Assembly (NCBI RefSeq): GCF_932276165.1
Contig: NC_064006.1
Coordinates: 8,446,501 to 8,510,500 of the forward strand
From: Plutella xylostella
Lineage: Eukaryota > Arthropoda > Insecta > Lepidoptera > Plutellidae
Length of the DNA: 64,000 bases
Direction of reading: 5' to 3'
This document shows, piece after piece, positions 25,200-37,921 of the stretch. The position numbers and the translations under genes were made by a program. Each line of letters opens with the position of its first letter. The first letter of the stretch is position 1. A model generated the notes under the pieces. It had not been told where the DNA came from. It ran no database searches and saw only the letters and a program-made list of their open reading frames with translations.

Positions 25200-27065
25200 G
25201 TTATTGCAGGATGGATGATAATCAGTGGCTGTAACGGTGAATCTAGAATGTAGAACTTCGGGTTTCCCAGCCTTTTAACTTCAGGTTTCTCTCGGAGCCT
25301 ATAAATGTACTTAGGTAATTATGTATGTATGTGTCTACGTATTGACTTTGTATCGAGATCCTTTAAGATCCGCGGCCCTAATATTTGTGTTATTTAATCC
25401 AATACAACTCAGCCACCGTTCTCGATCATGTGAGTCTTGTCATGACATCACTAAGACAAGTTGTTTTTGAATCCGAAAATGGTTGTATAAATAAGTTCGC
25501 TTTAGGTACACTGAATGCCTAGTAATCCCTCATGTAAACGTTTTACCATGTGATGCTTTATTTATGATGTCTTATTTTATTTTTTGTTTAGTTTCGTTAC
25601 TAAATAGCCAGAAATGCCATGTACAAACTCTTTAAATACTTACTACTTAATTTAAAAAAAACACATTGAATTTCAAGCAACTCGTATGTCCATCGTCTTT
25701 AAAGATTTTTCAGGAATGCCACGTTGTTAAAGGTACCTACTTTAATGCCAGGCAGACAAACGAGAGGTACTTACACACTTTTCTATTTTCCTTTGTGTCG
25801 ATGTTTTGTTAGTAAGTTTTCCACTTTCCACTTTCATCGATTTAGTTTATAGTGCTCCGGGCATCAAGTGATCGCTGACGACATTAGCTACTCTTCCTGA
25901 CAACTGAACTCTAATACCTGACTCAAATTATATGTTATTTTGTATGATTAAAATCTTAAGTATGATGTTTTTTTATAACATAGGCCATTTATGCCTGAAA
26001 TCAATGAATATTATTATTATTAAAATAGCTTTTCCCGCTACCTTCATCTTGTCTTGAAAGATTTTCCAGGACGAGACGAGTAAAAAACATACCTATGCAT
26101 ACTATGGATATTTTCACATTGCGGTGACAAGTGGAAGATTATATCGTCGGAGTTAGATACAAATTGTCAATGACACTCAATCGTTAGGCAGGCAGAAACT
26201 ATAAGTATCTTTTACATTATCTTTTTATCTCCCATATAAATATCCCTTAGACCGCTGATGACAATAATTTCGTATCCATTATCCACATAAACCCTCTTCC
26301 GCGTCAGCTCTCGCGTCATTTGGCAAAAACAATAGCTACGTCCTTGCGTGCGATCAGCGCCGCCGACATAACGAGACCCCTCATCTATTACCTTCGCGGA
26401 TGTCTTCATGAAGAGTATCTCTGTATGCACAGGTCTAGACACACTGGGCAGGCTAAGAGGTGTAGTTGCCAGTGATAGACACTTGCCGTCACCTTTGCCC
26501 CGTGACGCGGAGACAATACTTCGCACAATGTTACGGGGAATTCGTACTTGGATGATGTTTTTCAAGAATCACTTTTCGCACTTTTATGCTATTCTGATAT
26601 AATATTATCTAAGTTTTAATTTGTTATGATAAGTTAAGTTTATGTTTAAGTGATTTACAATTAAGTGATTTCGTCTTTGTAAACAGCAATCAATAATTTA
26701 ATTATTCTTTATGCTATGATCAAAGTATGGTCTTAAAGTCGTATTTTCTTAAAAATAAGATGATTTTCCGCTTTCTGCCCCACGTCGAGTTCAACTCTCT
26801 CTCTAAAGAACTCTGATGTAACTTCGCCAGTGGCTTATCATTCATCTCAATCGTGATTTACATTTGTGCACTACCAAGTTAAGATTGTTCAAACAAGATA
26901 GACAATAGTATGGAAAATGAAAATAAGTTTAAAATCTTAATGAGCTTCATGTAATAAGATACAAAAATGCTTCTACTACGCGTGCCTACAAATGATAAGT
27001 TAATTTACGGTGAAGAAAAATATCGGGAGGGAACCTGCACATCTAGATTCTAGATGTGAACCATA
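25200..27065. other. No gene recognised
   Basis: AT-rich. The minus frame 26,212-26,565 has no domain I know. Confidence 0.35.
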
Positions 27066-27067
27066 CA

Positions 27068-27260
27068 CCATACTCATTCAAAAACATTACCCTCCTCCTT
27101 CGGCAGTCGGGTAAAAACAGCGATACGGCTCGCGACCTATCACGTGAATACATAATAATATACACGTAGGTAGGTACGCGAATACAGTGAAAAGTGGGTG
27201 ACTTGCGAGTCACCACTGACTACCCCTTCGGGGATTACAGTCGTGAGCATTATGTTTGTA
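27068..27260 (+). repeat. Dispersed repeat, 'CGATACGGCTCGCGACC' family
   Basis: ACTCATTCAAAAAC, GCGATACGGCTCGCGACCTA, TCACGTGAATA and AGCGGGTGACTT-type sequence are shared in the same order with 40,228-40,310. The copy continues into CCCCTTCGGGGATTACAG. Confidence 0.65.
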
Positions 27261-27628
27261 ATTTACTTCTATATCTGGAATTGTTTGATGTTTGGTGTAA
27301 TCAACACGAGTACAGCCAAGTCAAATTATGAGTGTAATGACGTCAATGGGATTCCCAGCTCCTGAGGGATACACAAAAAACATCACTTTTCAAACCAGTT
27401 ACAGAGATTGAGCGAGCGACACGAGCACTGCACAAGCAGCCCTGTTGCTAGAGGATGTAGAGTCATTATTCCGTGACCGTTGTAAATGTAAAGGTATGTG
27501 TGATGATTTGCATTGCGTAAAACATCCACAAAATTACTAAACAGCCTGAATGCGGTTTTATTTCTCGGTATTAATGTGCAATTTGAATTGGATAGGGTTG
27601 GATGGATGTTTTTAAAGGATATTGATCG

Positions 27629-27870
27629 TTAATAAAATGTAGAGAACGTCGGAAATATGGTGGATGTTATGAAATGTTGTTGTTGATACATTTTTATTTG
27701 ATACCGAAGTGAATGTGTCTGGTTGAGTAGCCGGTGGAGGGGCCAGTGGAGCATTCGAGTAGTGTCGGCAGAGCGCACCCCGTGGGTCACTGTGGTGTGG
27801 TCACAGGAATGGCCAGTTAGATTGGCGGCTATCGTTGCCTGCCCAGGGTGCACTGGACTTATATTAATAG
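27629..27870 (-). repeat. Probable repeat-borne open frame
   Basis: The minus frame reads HPGQATIAANLTGHSCDHTT and RMLHWPLHRLLNQTHSLRYQ. I associate this wording with dispersed lepidopteran repeats, but cannot assign a protein family. The plus frame over the same bases is also open. Confidence 0.25.
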
Positions 27871-27949
27871 TAAGTATAGTAAGATTTATGAAAGGTAAGT
27901 ATTTAAATGACATGAAAAGTTGCAAAATGCAGCCTACAGGTTGCATGGT

Positions 27950-29335
27950 GTTACTATCCTCACTGCCAGTGCCGAGTGGGGCGAGATGGTCGTGGCTGAG
28001 GCCATGTGATGTTTACTTTACCAATAAAACCTTACATGCCTACTTATGTATTATTGTAAGTAGGTGCTTATTTTATATTTTTATTATCCACCTACACATT
28101 GAAGAGTTGATCCGGTGTCTAGGCCGCTACTTCAATGCGTTTTTATGACCCAAGGTGAGGGATATGCTATAAGTAGGCACCAACTATTCACACTTTTGAC
28201 AAGCCTTGAAATTACTAGAAAAGTTAGAGAATTTTAGTTTAGCTTAGATGACTTCTAAATCTAAACACAGGAGTTTAGACTCTGTGCCAGTCAAAAAGGC
28301 AAAATTCTTAAATCACACAACGTAATTTATAAACCTATTTTAAAATGACAAAAAGCTATTTGAATTCGGTGGTACTTAAATATAAATGAGTGCCTATACA
28401 AGGAATGCACCAATAATAATAATAAACCCTCGTATCTGTATGAACGCGTTCCACCACTGCTTGCGGCCTTCACATCCACTTGTTTAATTTATGTTTGTGT
28501 AAAATGTTGTGTTCTTGTGTGTTGGTGATTACGCGGGAGTCAGGGCCGGGGTCGCTTCCGGTCACCACCTTCGGGGGGGAAGTGGGGGGCTGGTGCTGTC
28601 GTGTAGTACTGGACATAATGTATGGTCCTGTAAGACTAAACGAGAAGGCGTAGTATGAGTTTTTGACGAGGTGTCAAATACATTTATTTCATTTTTGAAA
28701 AATCACGTAGCTCGTACGTGTTGGTTGTTTACGACTCTTTTCGTGGAAGTCCTTTACTTAAATTATGAAATGGAAATGAAAGGAGGAAAACCATTATACT
28801 GTATAGGTGGTCAGAAAGGTGGGGATATAAATGGTGACATTAGTTAAAAGGCAATAACTTTTTGTTGTTGAACCCAGCGGTCGACTCAGGACTCACCCAC
28901 ACTTTAAGCCATCGTCAATAAGCGACTAATATCAAATATGATATTATTAGTAAAATTGAGGGATCAAGTGTTTCGTCCGAAAACCACGAGTGTGGCTGCC
29001 CTTCGCCCCGCCCCCCCCGACTGCCCCCGACGCCGCGCGGGAGGTCAACTTTTAAACGTAACTGGTTTCCGAACGAGATATTTCGCACGTAGACCAGCAT
29101 TAGTGTTTGCTATTCAACAAATCAACATCTATTAAATTAAATATGTTTTTATGTTTAATTGACCAACTTGCTTGTGTCTATTGACTTTAGTTTTGTCCTT
29201 CATAATATAAAAAATACCATGAACCTCTAGCACACGACGTACATTACAGACATACATTACCATAGGCACCAACAGGTATAGATGTAAATAGTTTTTTTTA
29301 TTATTGGTACACCGCCCTCTAATTTGTCACTTTGT
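27950..29335. other. No gene recognised
   Basis: A GC-rich block at 28,530-28,610 and another at 28,985-29,045 carry no supported exon. Confidence 0.35.
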
Positions 29336-29476
29336 TTCCGCAACATATAAGGTTGCCTGTAAGAGATCGCTCTCAGCGATAAGGCCGCCTATTGTACATT
29401 AGTTCTAGTCTATAAGTATGTTTTTTTGTATGTCTGATTTATGTGGTGTTCAATAAAGCAATATTCTATTATATTC
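29336..29476 (+). repeat. LINE 3' UTR ending CAATAAAGCAATATTCTA
   Basis: It contains the small hairpin GAGATCGCTCTCAGCGATAA, then GGCCGCCTATTGTACATTAG, a polyadenylation-like CAATAAAG and a repeated TATTCTATTATATTCTA tail. It is related to the inverted copy at 23,030-23,190. Confidence 0.6.
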
Positions 29477-29527
29477 TAGTTTTCCCAATTTTGAAGTTTC
29501 AAAAGCCAAACACGAATACTTTATTAT

Positions 29528-29727
29528 CTTACTAGCTGTTCCCGCGAGCTTCTCTTCGCCTTAAAAAGTTTTCCCGTGGGAATTCCGTGATAAAAAGTAG
29601 CCTATGTTCTTTCGCAGGGTCTAGACCCGTATGTATGCCAAATTTCATTGAAATCCGTTCAGTAGTTTTGCCGTGAAAGAGTAACAGACAGACACAGTTA
29701 CTTTCGCATTTATAATATTAGTTATAG
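29528..29727 (-). repeat. Dispersed repeat, TTCCCGTGGGAATTCC family
   Basis: The block runs from TAGCTGTTCCCGCGAGCTTC to TTTCGCATTTATAATATTAG. A second copy in the opposite orientation occupies 48,485-48,690 in an intron of the BOD1L-like gene. It is common in Lepidoptera, but I do not assign its class. Confidence 0.6.
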
Positions 29728-29729
29728 GA

Positions 29730-32700
29730 TTAGTGTAGGTAGCCAATTTGGTACCTATCATGAAAATGTAGCCCTGAGGATAGATTATGCCATATTTTCT
29801 GAAAATGTTTGATTTGAATCGAGATTGAAAGTCCACTAAAGTTGTACCTAATCGTATTTACAGACCACTTAGATATAGGCACAGAATAATAACTAGTACC
29901 AGTAATATACATAAATAATTGAAGCTTCTATGTCGCGATGTTAAATTAACTGAAAATGCTACAGCTGACACCATCTATTCAACATAGCAAATAGTTTTAC
30001 AATACACGAAGTTGGTTTATCGTCCAGTAGATGGCACTGATCGTAGTTCCTGCCCACGTCGCTAGATGGCGCTGCCGCACAAAACCACACGAATCGATCA
30101 GTGAAAGAGTTGCGCCGCATTGTAATTATTTTACACTTTACATATTTCCAGTGATTAAGTACGAAAATGAGTTGGACATTTCCTTGGCATTTAGGTTATT
30201 GGGCTCGGCGGGCGACCTCTCGGCGCGGGCGAAAGTGGCTCTTGCGTCATTGAGGCAGGTCACTCGTCTCGTTTGCTTCACGCGAGGAAGTGACGGAGCG
30301 TGGAGGCTGCGCTACTCATTGAGTAGTAGAGTACGCTTCAAGCATGTGTCACACTCACTTATATGGTCCCTCGAGGGGTAGGCAGAGGTGCAGCAGCTCG
30401 CTCTGTTATCAACTTATCAGCAGTAACTATGTATAAGATATTGGTAGGTACTTGTCGTATTTTTTAGCCATCTTTGGTCATCTAGGTAGATAAAAGATCT
30501 AAGTAACAATAATAGAAATAAAATGAAAAATTGTGGTCACTAAAATCGTGCCAGGGAAGCCAATTTAATTGTAGACATACTTGTTATGTATTTTTGTACC
30601 AGTCAGTAGCATACAGGATAAAAACATTTCTATGAGAAAAGCTTTTTAAAAGTTTTAGAGGAAAGTTAGCCTGAAAGTGTCACATCTAGCGATCTTCTAC
30701 TGTACATAACTCATAAGTTTGTCTATCATTTCTACATTAATCTGCATAAGTACCCAACTTGTAATGTGTATTTACCTACGTAAGGAGAATTTCCCTGAGA
30801 ACGAAGACTCAGTAACATTATTGTTAGCGACAGTACCTAAGTACAGTCCTGTTCATGCCATAAATTGCAACTCACTCTAGCGTGTTGCCATCAGCATTAT
30901 GAATAATATAAAGTTCAAGTGTACTGTTTAATGACTCTCCTAGAACTTTCCCAGTTACACTGAAACGCCCCTAAGTATTAAGTAAGATACACGTGTAATA
31001 TTGTCGTCATGTGTATTAAATGTGTAGATGTTTAGTTCACTAATAACTGTGGTTGAGCGTACCCGTGGTAATGCCGTAGTTACAACCACAATGAGCACGC
31101 AAATCTTCATCTTGCGCGATCTGACATGAACTGAACAAACTTAAATAAACCTTTCTTAGAAAATAGCTAAAGGACTTCAAGAATTTATCAAAAGAATAAT
31201 AGTAAACATAAAGCATACGATTTTTCACTCGCATTATATCGAAACCTAATGAATTTCATATATATTGGTAGGTACCTACCTACTTATCAAGGGAATTGGT
31301 AAGTTGATTGAGTTGATTCTATTGTTTTATTGACACATACCACATACATAGAAAAATTATATTACAATTTATATACAGCTAGGTACTGAACTGTTTTGTC
31401 CTTCTATGTAAAAGACCAATTTATTCTGAGTTAGAGAGGAAAAACAGTTCAATAGCTAAAACATCCTATAACTTTTCTATGAATAAGGGTTAAGTACAGT
31501 TAAATTTACCCCTACAACATACCTATATTATTACATTCCGCATGTAACTCTATTAAAGACACTAACGCAGAATTACATTGGTTTATATGTAAGTATAATA
31601 GGTACCTATTTCACTATTTAATATTTCTCCCACTAAGTAGTTTTGGATAATACGATTGAGCCATGAAGCATGCGATTTCTGACTCCGCATATGACCTTTG
31701 TGCTTGAAAATTACAGTCATTTGGCACACGGAGGAACATAAATAAACCGTTTACTTCTCTGCAGTAGGTTTTTTCCTAGTACGAATGTATATTCATCTCA
31801 AGTTATCTTATTTTCAGCGTTAGGTATCTACCATTCATGGATATACTTATTAGCTTTTTTGCAGAAACTGTTTTATCAAAAACGTAAAACTCAGTATGCT
31901 CACCCTGTGGTCCAACTGAACAAGGCCGGCTGGGTGGCCATGGCGTCCTGAAACAAATACAACACATTAGTATCATTGCCGAAAACATCAATAGCAACTA
32001 CGAAAACTAAAGTTTCATTTCAGAAAACCCGGTGCCTGGTTCTTAGAACTCCAGCAGAGAATATTTGGACTCTGGGGAATAGCTTCGTTGTTATTCAATG
32101 CAAGTGCAACAGACAACCGCTACTGCTACTATCAACCGCTGCTGCTAACACCCCTCTCTTTAACTTATTTTACTCAGCATATACCTACCTACCTATCTAC
32201 CTTACCTCAGTACCTACTTATAGATAAACAAGGTGCATTTTATACCTATGCACTATGTGGAGTGATGTAAGTACCTGCTGACGCGCACAACCTGCAGTGA
32301 TCTCGATGCTGAATGGTCCCACTTATATTTTGCATACAATAGCCGAGTCTATTTAGATGTGTGGCAAAGGTTGATCAATTAAATTATTTTCCATTCATTT
32401 TCAAGGAAATGTAAGATTATATCTCACTTCTCTGTATTTTATATTATATGTTTGTAATAATGCTTCATCGCAAGCATTGGTATTAAAATTCCCTTAATCC
32501 TGACATAAAGTCTCATCGGTAAATTACAAAACCGGCTAACCAATATCCATAGGTACCTACCACCTACGTCTACAACTTTTTTACATTGAAGTGTTTGTTT
32601 TGTCTGTCCATCTGTTTGTCCGATGATGCAACGCAGTGGACATCTAGAGATGACACGGAGTGAGTGCTCGCCTCATTGCGACAACAGACGGATAGACAGC

Positions 32701-33898
32701 TCTATCATCAACTGCAAATTAGGGTTCCGTGGGGATTTATAAAACAGACCACGTTTATTCGTTAAAAAAACTTGTCAATCTCTTTAATTATGACCTTTTC
32801 CTGTCCAGACAGACCCACAGAAGTTCATGCTCCGTAGCGGCAGGAAATTGCTCCGTTTTTGAACTTATGGGAATGAAGACAGTAGTTTTTTGACCTTTTA
32901 TTGTTGTTTTTTTTTAATTTAACTAAAAAGGTCAGTTCCTTATTAAAATTACTTAAATAACCTTTTGCAAACTTACTCCAGAAGTATTAACGATAATTTG
33001 ATTGTAATTACTGACAGTTTGACCTCTGCTGTATAAATTTGTGCCTGAATGATTAATTACATGATGGTATGATTTTCATAAAACACATAACTTTTATCCA
33101 AAAGACATTGTGAAATACGCCCTTTACTCACTATTTTAGATTTACTTAGCCAATATTTATTACTTGTAGTCACCTCTTCTTCTTATCGTGTCGACGACAA
33201 ACTAACAAAGTCGCTAGTTGTAGTTACTTATTTTTGCATATCTATCTATTATTATAAATTTGCATGAATTCTATAGTGTAGGTAATCCAAAAAGTTGTAC
33301 GTACTGTATAGTGCAAAGCATGGAGAACTAATATTTATGTAACACCATTTTATTTACCCATGTTTACAATAAATGAATTTTTATCTTTATCTTTATCTAT
33401 CTATATGAGTGTCCTTTACAATATAACTTTGCCGGGATTCAAAGTCACCCGTACATACACAACATTTGCCGACATTACCACAAAAAACTTTAAACACTCG
33501 AAATTTGACAGATTTTGTAGGTGTTTGACAGCGCTAAACATCTGTTAAACACTGTCTAAGTTTTTGTGGTAAGGCCAATCTAATGACTTAGTTAGTAGAT
33601 GTATATAAGTCAATGCGTGAGACCCTTGATTCCGAAGTGCGTGTGGTACGTCGAAAACTAATCATCGGGAGTGGCCGTGCAATCGACACGTTTAATACAA
33701 CGAAATAGAATCGTCACAGCAGCGCTCCGAAGCTTAGTTTTTCGTCATATAGAGTGACCCTCCTATTTCCCAAGACGTCCGGCGCGGGGCCCGCATTCCT
33801 GGACCGGTTCTATGAGGCTGCTCCAGCCGACCACCACACACCAGCGTTAGAACAGAAATAGGCCTCCGCTGCCCGATGGAATGGCTTTAACATTATAA
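29730..33898. other. Gene-free AT-rich stretch
   Basis: A GC-rich block at 30,180-30,400 ends in CTCGAGGGGTAGGCAGAGGT, a dispersed-repeat boundary, and is open by composition. A block at 33,700-33,880 is also unassigned. Confidence 0.35.
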
Positions 33899-34132
33899 AC
33901 AGGGTGTTTCAAAAAGGATGTACGTACTAAGCCGAAACCTACATGTGCAGCATCGTATATCTAAGTCCGAAACTGAAATCAGAATTTCAAAATTCGCATA
34001 AAAAATCATTTTCCATAGAAACTTTGTTGGTCACGTGACTTTTTACTATGGACTATCGAGAATGATTTTGATAAATATACCATGCTGCACATGTAGGTTT
34101 CGGCTTAGTTTTCCCTTTTTGCAACACCCTGT
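33899..34132. mobile_element. TIR element with ACAGGGTGT ends
   Basis: ACAGGGTGTTTCAAAAAGG at the left is inverted at the right as CCCTTTTTGCAACACCCTGT. Inner arms CTAAGCCGAAACCTACATGT (33,928) and ACATGTAGGTTTCGGCTTAG (34,089) are exact inverses. The element is 234 bp and non-coding. No certain target duplication is seen. A fragment CACGTGACTTTTTACTAT inside it recurs at about 42,702, upstream of mRpS18C. Confidence 0.65.
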
Positions 34133-37100
34133 ATACCCTCATCCAACATAGACAAGAGCAAAGGATCATAATGAAATCTTTACTTTAGATAAGTCACAAG
34201 TCGCATCAGCAGAAGAGTAGCAGAGGTATCTGAGGCTCTGTGGACCTGTGGTCCTTTTACTAGGCAAAGATCCAACAGGATAAAGATTGAAATAATATTA
34301 GTTATTATAAAATATTGGCTAAAAACGAGCTTTATAGTTTTTTAAACTAGAACTTTCATTGCGTGACCCCGTTGATGTCTAATGTATGGAGGATGTGACA
34401 TCAGTTCAGTATAACATTCTGTTTATGCAATACATTGATAATTATTGTACTTTTTGTGAATGACTAGTGAAATTATGTGTAATAAGTAGTATTAAGTGTG
34501 TAAATATGTATTTATGTAGCTTCTACATAAATATTTCCCTAAAACATTAATCCATGAAAAATATAACCATGTGAGTATTTAATTTTATAATATGTTTATT
34601 GACAGCTATTGATTTATGCAATGTTACAAAGTTATATTTTTTTGTAAAGTGAGCACTTTTTTACTAATAATATGTTCATACTTTTTTTCTAATTCATCAT
34701 CTCTCGAGTTGCCGCCAAGCTCAAGTGAAAGTTTAATTTAAAAACGAACAATACTAAATAGTTAAGAAGAAATTATTTTAATTAGATAATAAGTTTACCC
34801 CGCATAGCGCATTAAAAGTAACGTCATTTTCTAATTAGATTCGTCATCGTTTTTGAACGTTTCATTTACGTGCTTCTGCGTAAGTTGAGCTATGGTTAAC
34901 TTTCAAGGCATTATTTTTATTTTAGACACTATGTTACTTTCAAGTAAATTATTGTCATGATTTGACCATTTCAATTGGTAAAACATAATTTAAATATCAT
35001 CACATTGAGCAAGCTCAATTCCCGGCTTAACCACGTGATAATGTCAAATTCTTTAAATGCAGTTTGTATTGTTAGACAAAGACATAAGCAAATAAACTAA
35101 TGAATGGTCATGAAATTTACACGAGTATCTAACACAAGAACTATTTTATTACATCGAGCATTGATTCAATTACCTATTCAATACAATCAGATTTTTTATC
35201 TAAATTGTCTAGATTAGAATCTTCTTATTTAATTTTGCTCTCGTCCCGCCCCCACTTATAGGTATTACGCCTAAAAATATGTATGCAGTACCTAACTGGA
35301 GTAACACGTGAAATCTGGCAGCAGTTTTTGATTTATATGAATGGAATTTGCTACTTGCTACCAGTACCTAGGTACTTGCTACCAGTCTCGGAAATCTCAG
35401 AATGCACAAAATGCCGCAGTGTAATAAATACGGATTTATTGTAACAGTGGCCGCACTGTACAATGTACATATTCAATTCTAGATATTTTATTATATTTAT
35501 GTTATAAATAAGTCTGCAACGACGCGTCACTAATAGGAATCAAATAGGTAGGATGTAGTTAGGTTGGTGATATAAATTGAGTGCACAATTACACATCATG
35601 TCACATATTCATTATGAGTAAGTAAATAATGTCTGATTCACATTATTATACTTATTAACTACTTATCTATCAATGGCAGTGTAACATGGCTAATGCTAAT
35701 AATGATATTAACAAATTTCATGCATTTGAGGCATGGACAGACGACCAAACAAAATATTTTTTTGCCAGGGACATCTCCTGTTCATTATCTCTGGCTTGCC
35801 TGTACTGGTTGAACACTGATGAGAAACAGAACCTCCACATCTTGCTTGCCTTCATCGGCTGGCTTCAGTGGAGTTTTGTTGGAGCATAAACGCTGGGAGA
35901 AAGGTGGTATCCACTTCAATCCTCAGCTCACCCATCGTCATTTCCCGCGCAAACTCCACAGACAATGGAAATGTCAATCTGTTTTTTTTTAATAAAAAGG
36001 ACTCATGTGAAGTGAAAGGAGCACAGAGCAGCAGCCAGCAGTCCACGCGGTTACATCACGACCGGTCCGGCGACCCGGCGTCCGCATCTAGGACGCAGTT
36101 TCGTATGTGCTCAACTTTTAATATAGTTTTGAACAAAACTCGTTCCATCTCGCCCTAGATTTGTGAACCGTGGCTTTGATTTGTCAAACGTACTCATAAA
36201 AATATAATTTGTATTCATGCGGTATATGAAAGAAGCCTCCTAGTGTGACGCTGAGTCTTAAATAGGGCGCCCGGCAGCCAGCGGCTGGCTCTAGTCTGGC
36301 TGCCCAATTCGTGACCAAAGCCTAGTAGTCATCGACACGATCAGAAGAAGAATACCATCTTAAAGAAAGTCTGTGAGGCTGGGGACCACGACATTGACTC
36401 CTTGTAGGTAAATTTCCATTCCATAGCACCACAATGACATGAAGATACAATACCAATAATGAGCTCTTTGGAATGGATGTGCTATCTCTGCTCTTACGAT
36501 GAAAAGAAATATCGTAGAACAGCTGACTTAGCTAACATCAAGTTAAATAAAGCAAGTGTTTGTAAGCGTGTTTCTATTGGCGCTATCACAATAGATAAAC
36601 AACAGACCATGTTGTATCCATCCGTTTAGAAAGTTCTCCTGAAGAGATCCATTTACTTTGTTACGAAATGTGCATGAGTCAGGTTATGTGCTTTATTATC
36701 TGATTGAATGAAACATCACTCGTGTCTGGTTGATACTTACTTAGTAACATCGACTTCTATGCGACAAAATAAATGTCCTAAACGTCTAAATATCTATATT
36801 TTTTAGCATTTTTGTAGCAAAGAGGAAAATAAATTGAAGTTATAGGTATATACTTAATTTCCCTGAAAAGTCCTGAAACTCATAGTTGGTTTTCTAGTAT
36901 TGAATTTATTTATTGACTTGAATTTTATTATTGCCTATCTTCTTAGCCTTCTCTAGCGGTATACCATCTGTTTCTTGTTTACGTCCGGTTCACCCTGGAC
37001 CATGGGTAGTCAGCTGAGACGCTAGTCTAACTGGCCAATCTTTTCACCACGGTGACAACTTCGAGTCTACATGAGGCACCGACGACACGGCAAGAACAAG

Positions 37101-37408
37101 GTAGGTATATTTAGTAGGTATATCGTAAAACTCATGGGATTGAGTGGAAGCGAATGAAAGTCAATAATATAGATTCTTATTATGAAAATGCATTGCCTGT
37201 GTTTTCTGCTGATGACGCTATATAGCTTAAGTTAGTATATTATGTATAATTACGGCAGCGGGATTTCAGAATTGGCGTTCATTTTTCATAATTGAATCAG
37301 TAAATAGAGGTTACTAAGTGTAAGTGAATGTGTGCCTTACTTGTAAAACTTACACTATGAACTCAAACTGTCTGTTGATTTATAAACTGTTGTTTTTTTT
37401 TCATATAC
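34133..37408. other. No gene recognised
   Basis: The plus frame 35,686-35,889 (MANANNDINKFHAFEAWTDD) is modestly protein-like but has no domain I can name and no splice context. The remaining sequence is AT-rich. Confidence 0.35.
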
Positions 37409-37420
37409 AGATGAAGCTTT

Positions 37421-37909
37421 TTTCACTTTTTTCACTGGCAGGACGCACTGGTTGAAGACTTTTGTCTTCAACCAGTGCGTCCTGCCAGTGATGACGTATG
37501 GTGCAGAGACGTGGACACTGACGGTAGGACTGGTCCACCGATTTAAAGTCGCTCAGCGTGCTATGGAGAGAGCTATGCTTGGGGTTTCTCTGATGGATCG
37601 TATCAGAAATGAGGTTATCCGTCAGAGGACTAAGGTTACCGACATAGCTGTCAAAATATGCAAGCTGAAGTGGCAGTGGGCTGGTCATATCTGCCGAAGA
37701 ACCGATAACCGTTGGGGTAGACGAGTTCTCGAGTGGAGACCACGAACAGGCAAACGCAGCGTGGGACGCCCTCCTGCCCGCTGGACTGACGACCTTAGGC
37801 GGGTGGCGGGTAGTGGTTGGATGAGGAAGGCCGAGGACCGAGTGTTGTGGCGCTCCTTGGGAGAGGCCTATGTCCAGCAGTGGATGATTATTGGCTGATG
37901 ATGATGATG
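37421..37909 (+). mobile_element. 5'-truncated RTE LINE insertion with target duplication
   Basis: The plus-strand frame 37,452-37,898 encodes the C-terminal part of an RTE-clade protein: QCVLPVMTYGAETWTLT, KLKWQWAGHICRRTDNRW, EWRPRTGKRSVGRPPARW and EAYVQQWMIIG, then stop and a (TGA)n tail. The 12-bp sequence AGATGAAGCTTT flanks both sides (37,409-37,420 and 37,910-37,921), showing target-primed insertion. The first 40 bases hold an exact inverted copy of the 5' end of the fragment (37,433-37,459 against 37,464-37,490). Reverse transcriptase and endonuclease domains are absent, so it cannot move by itself. Confidence 0.85.
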
Positions 37910-37921
37910 AGATGAAGCTTT

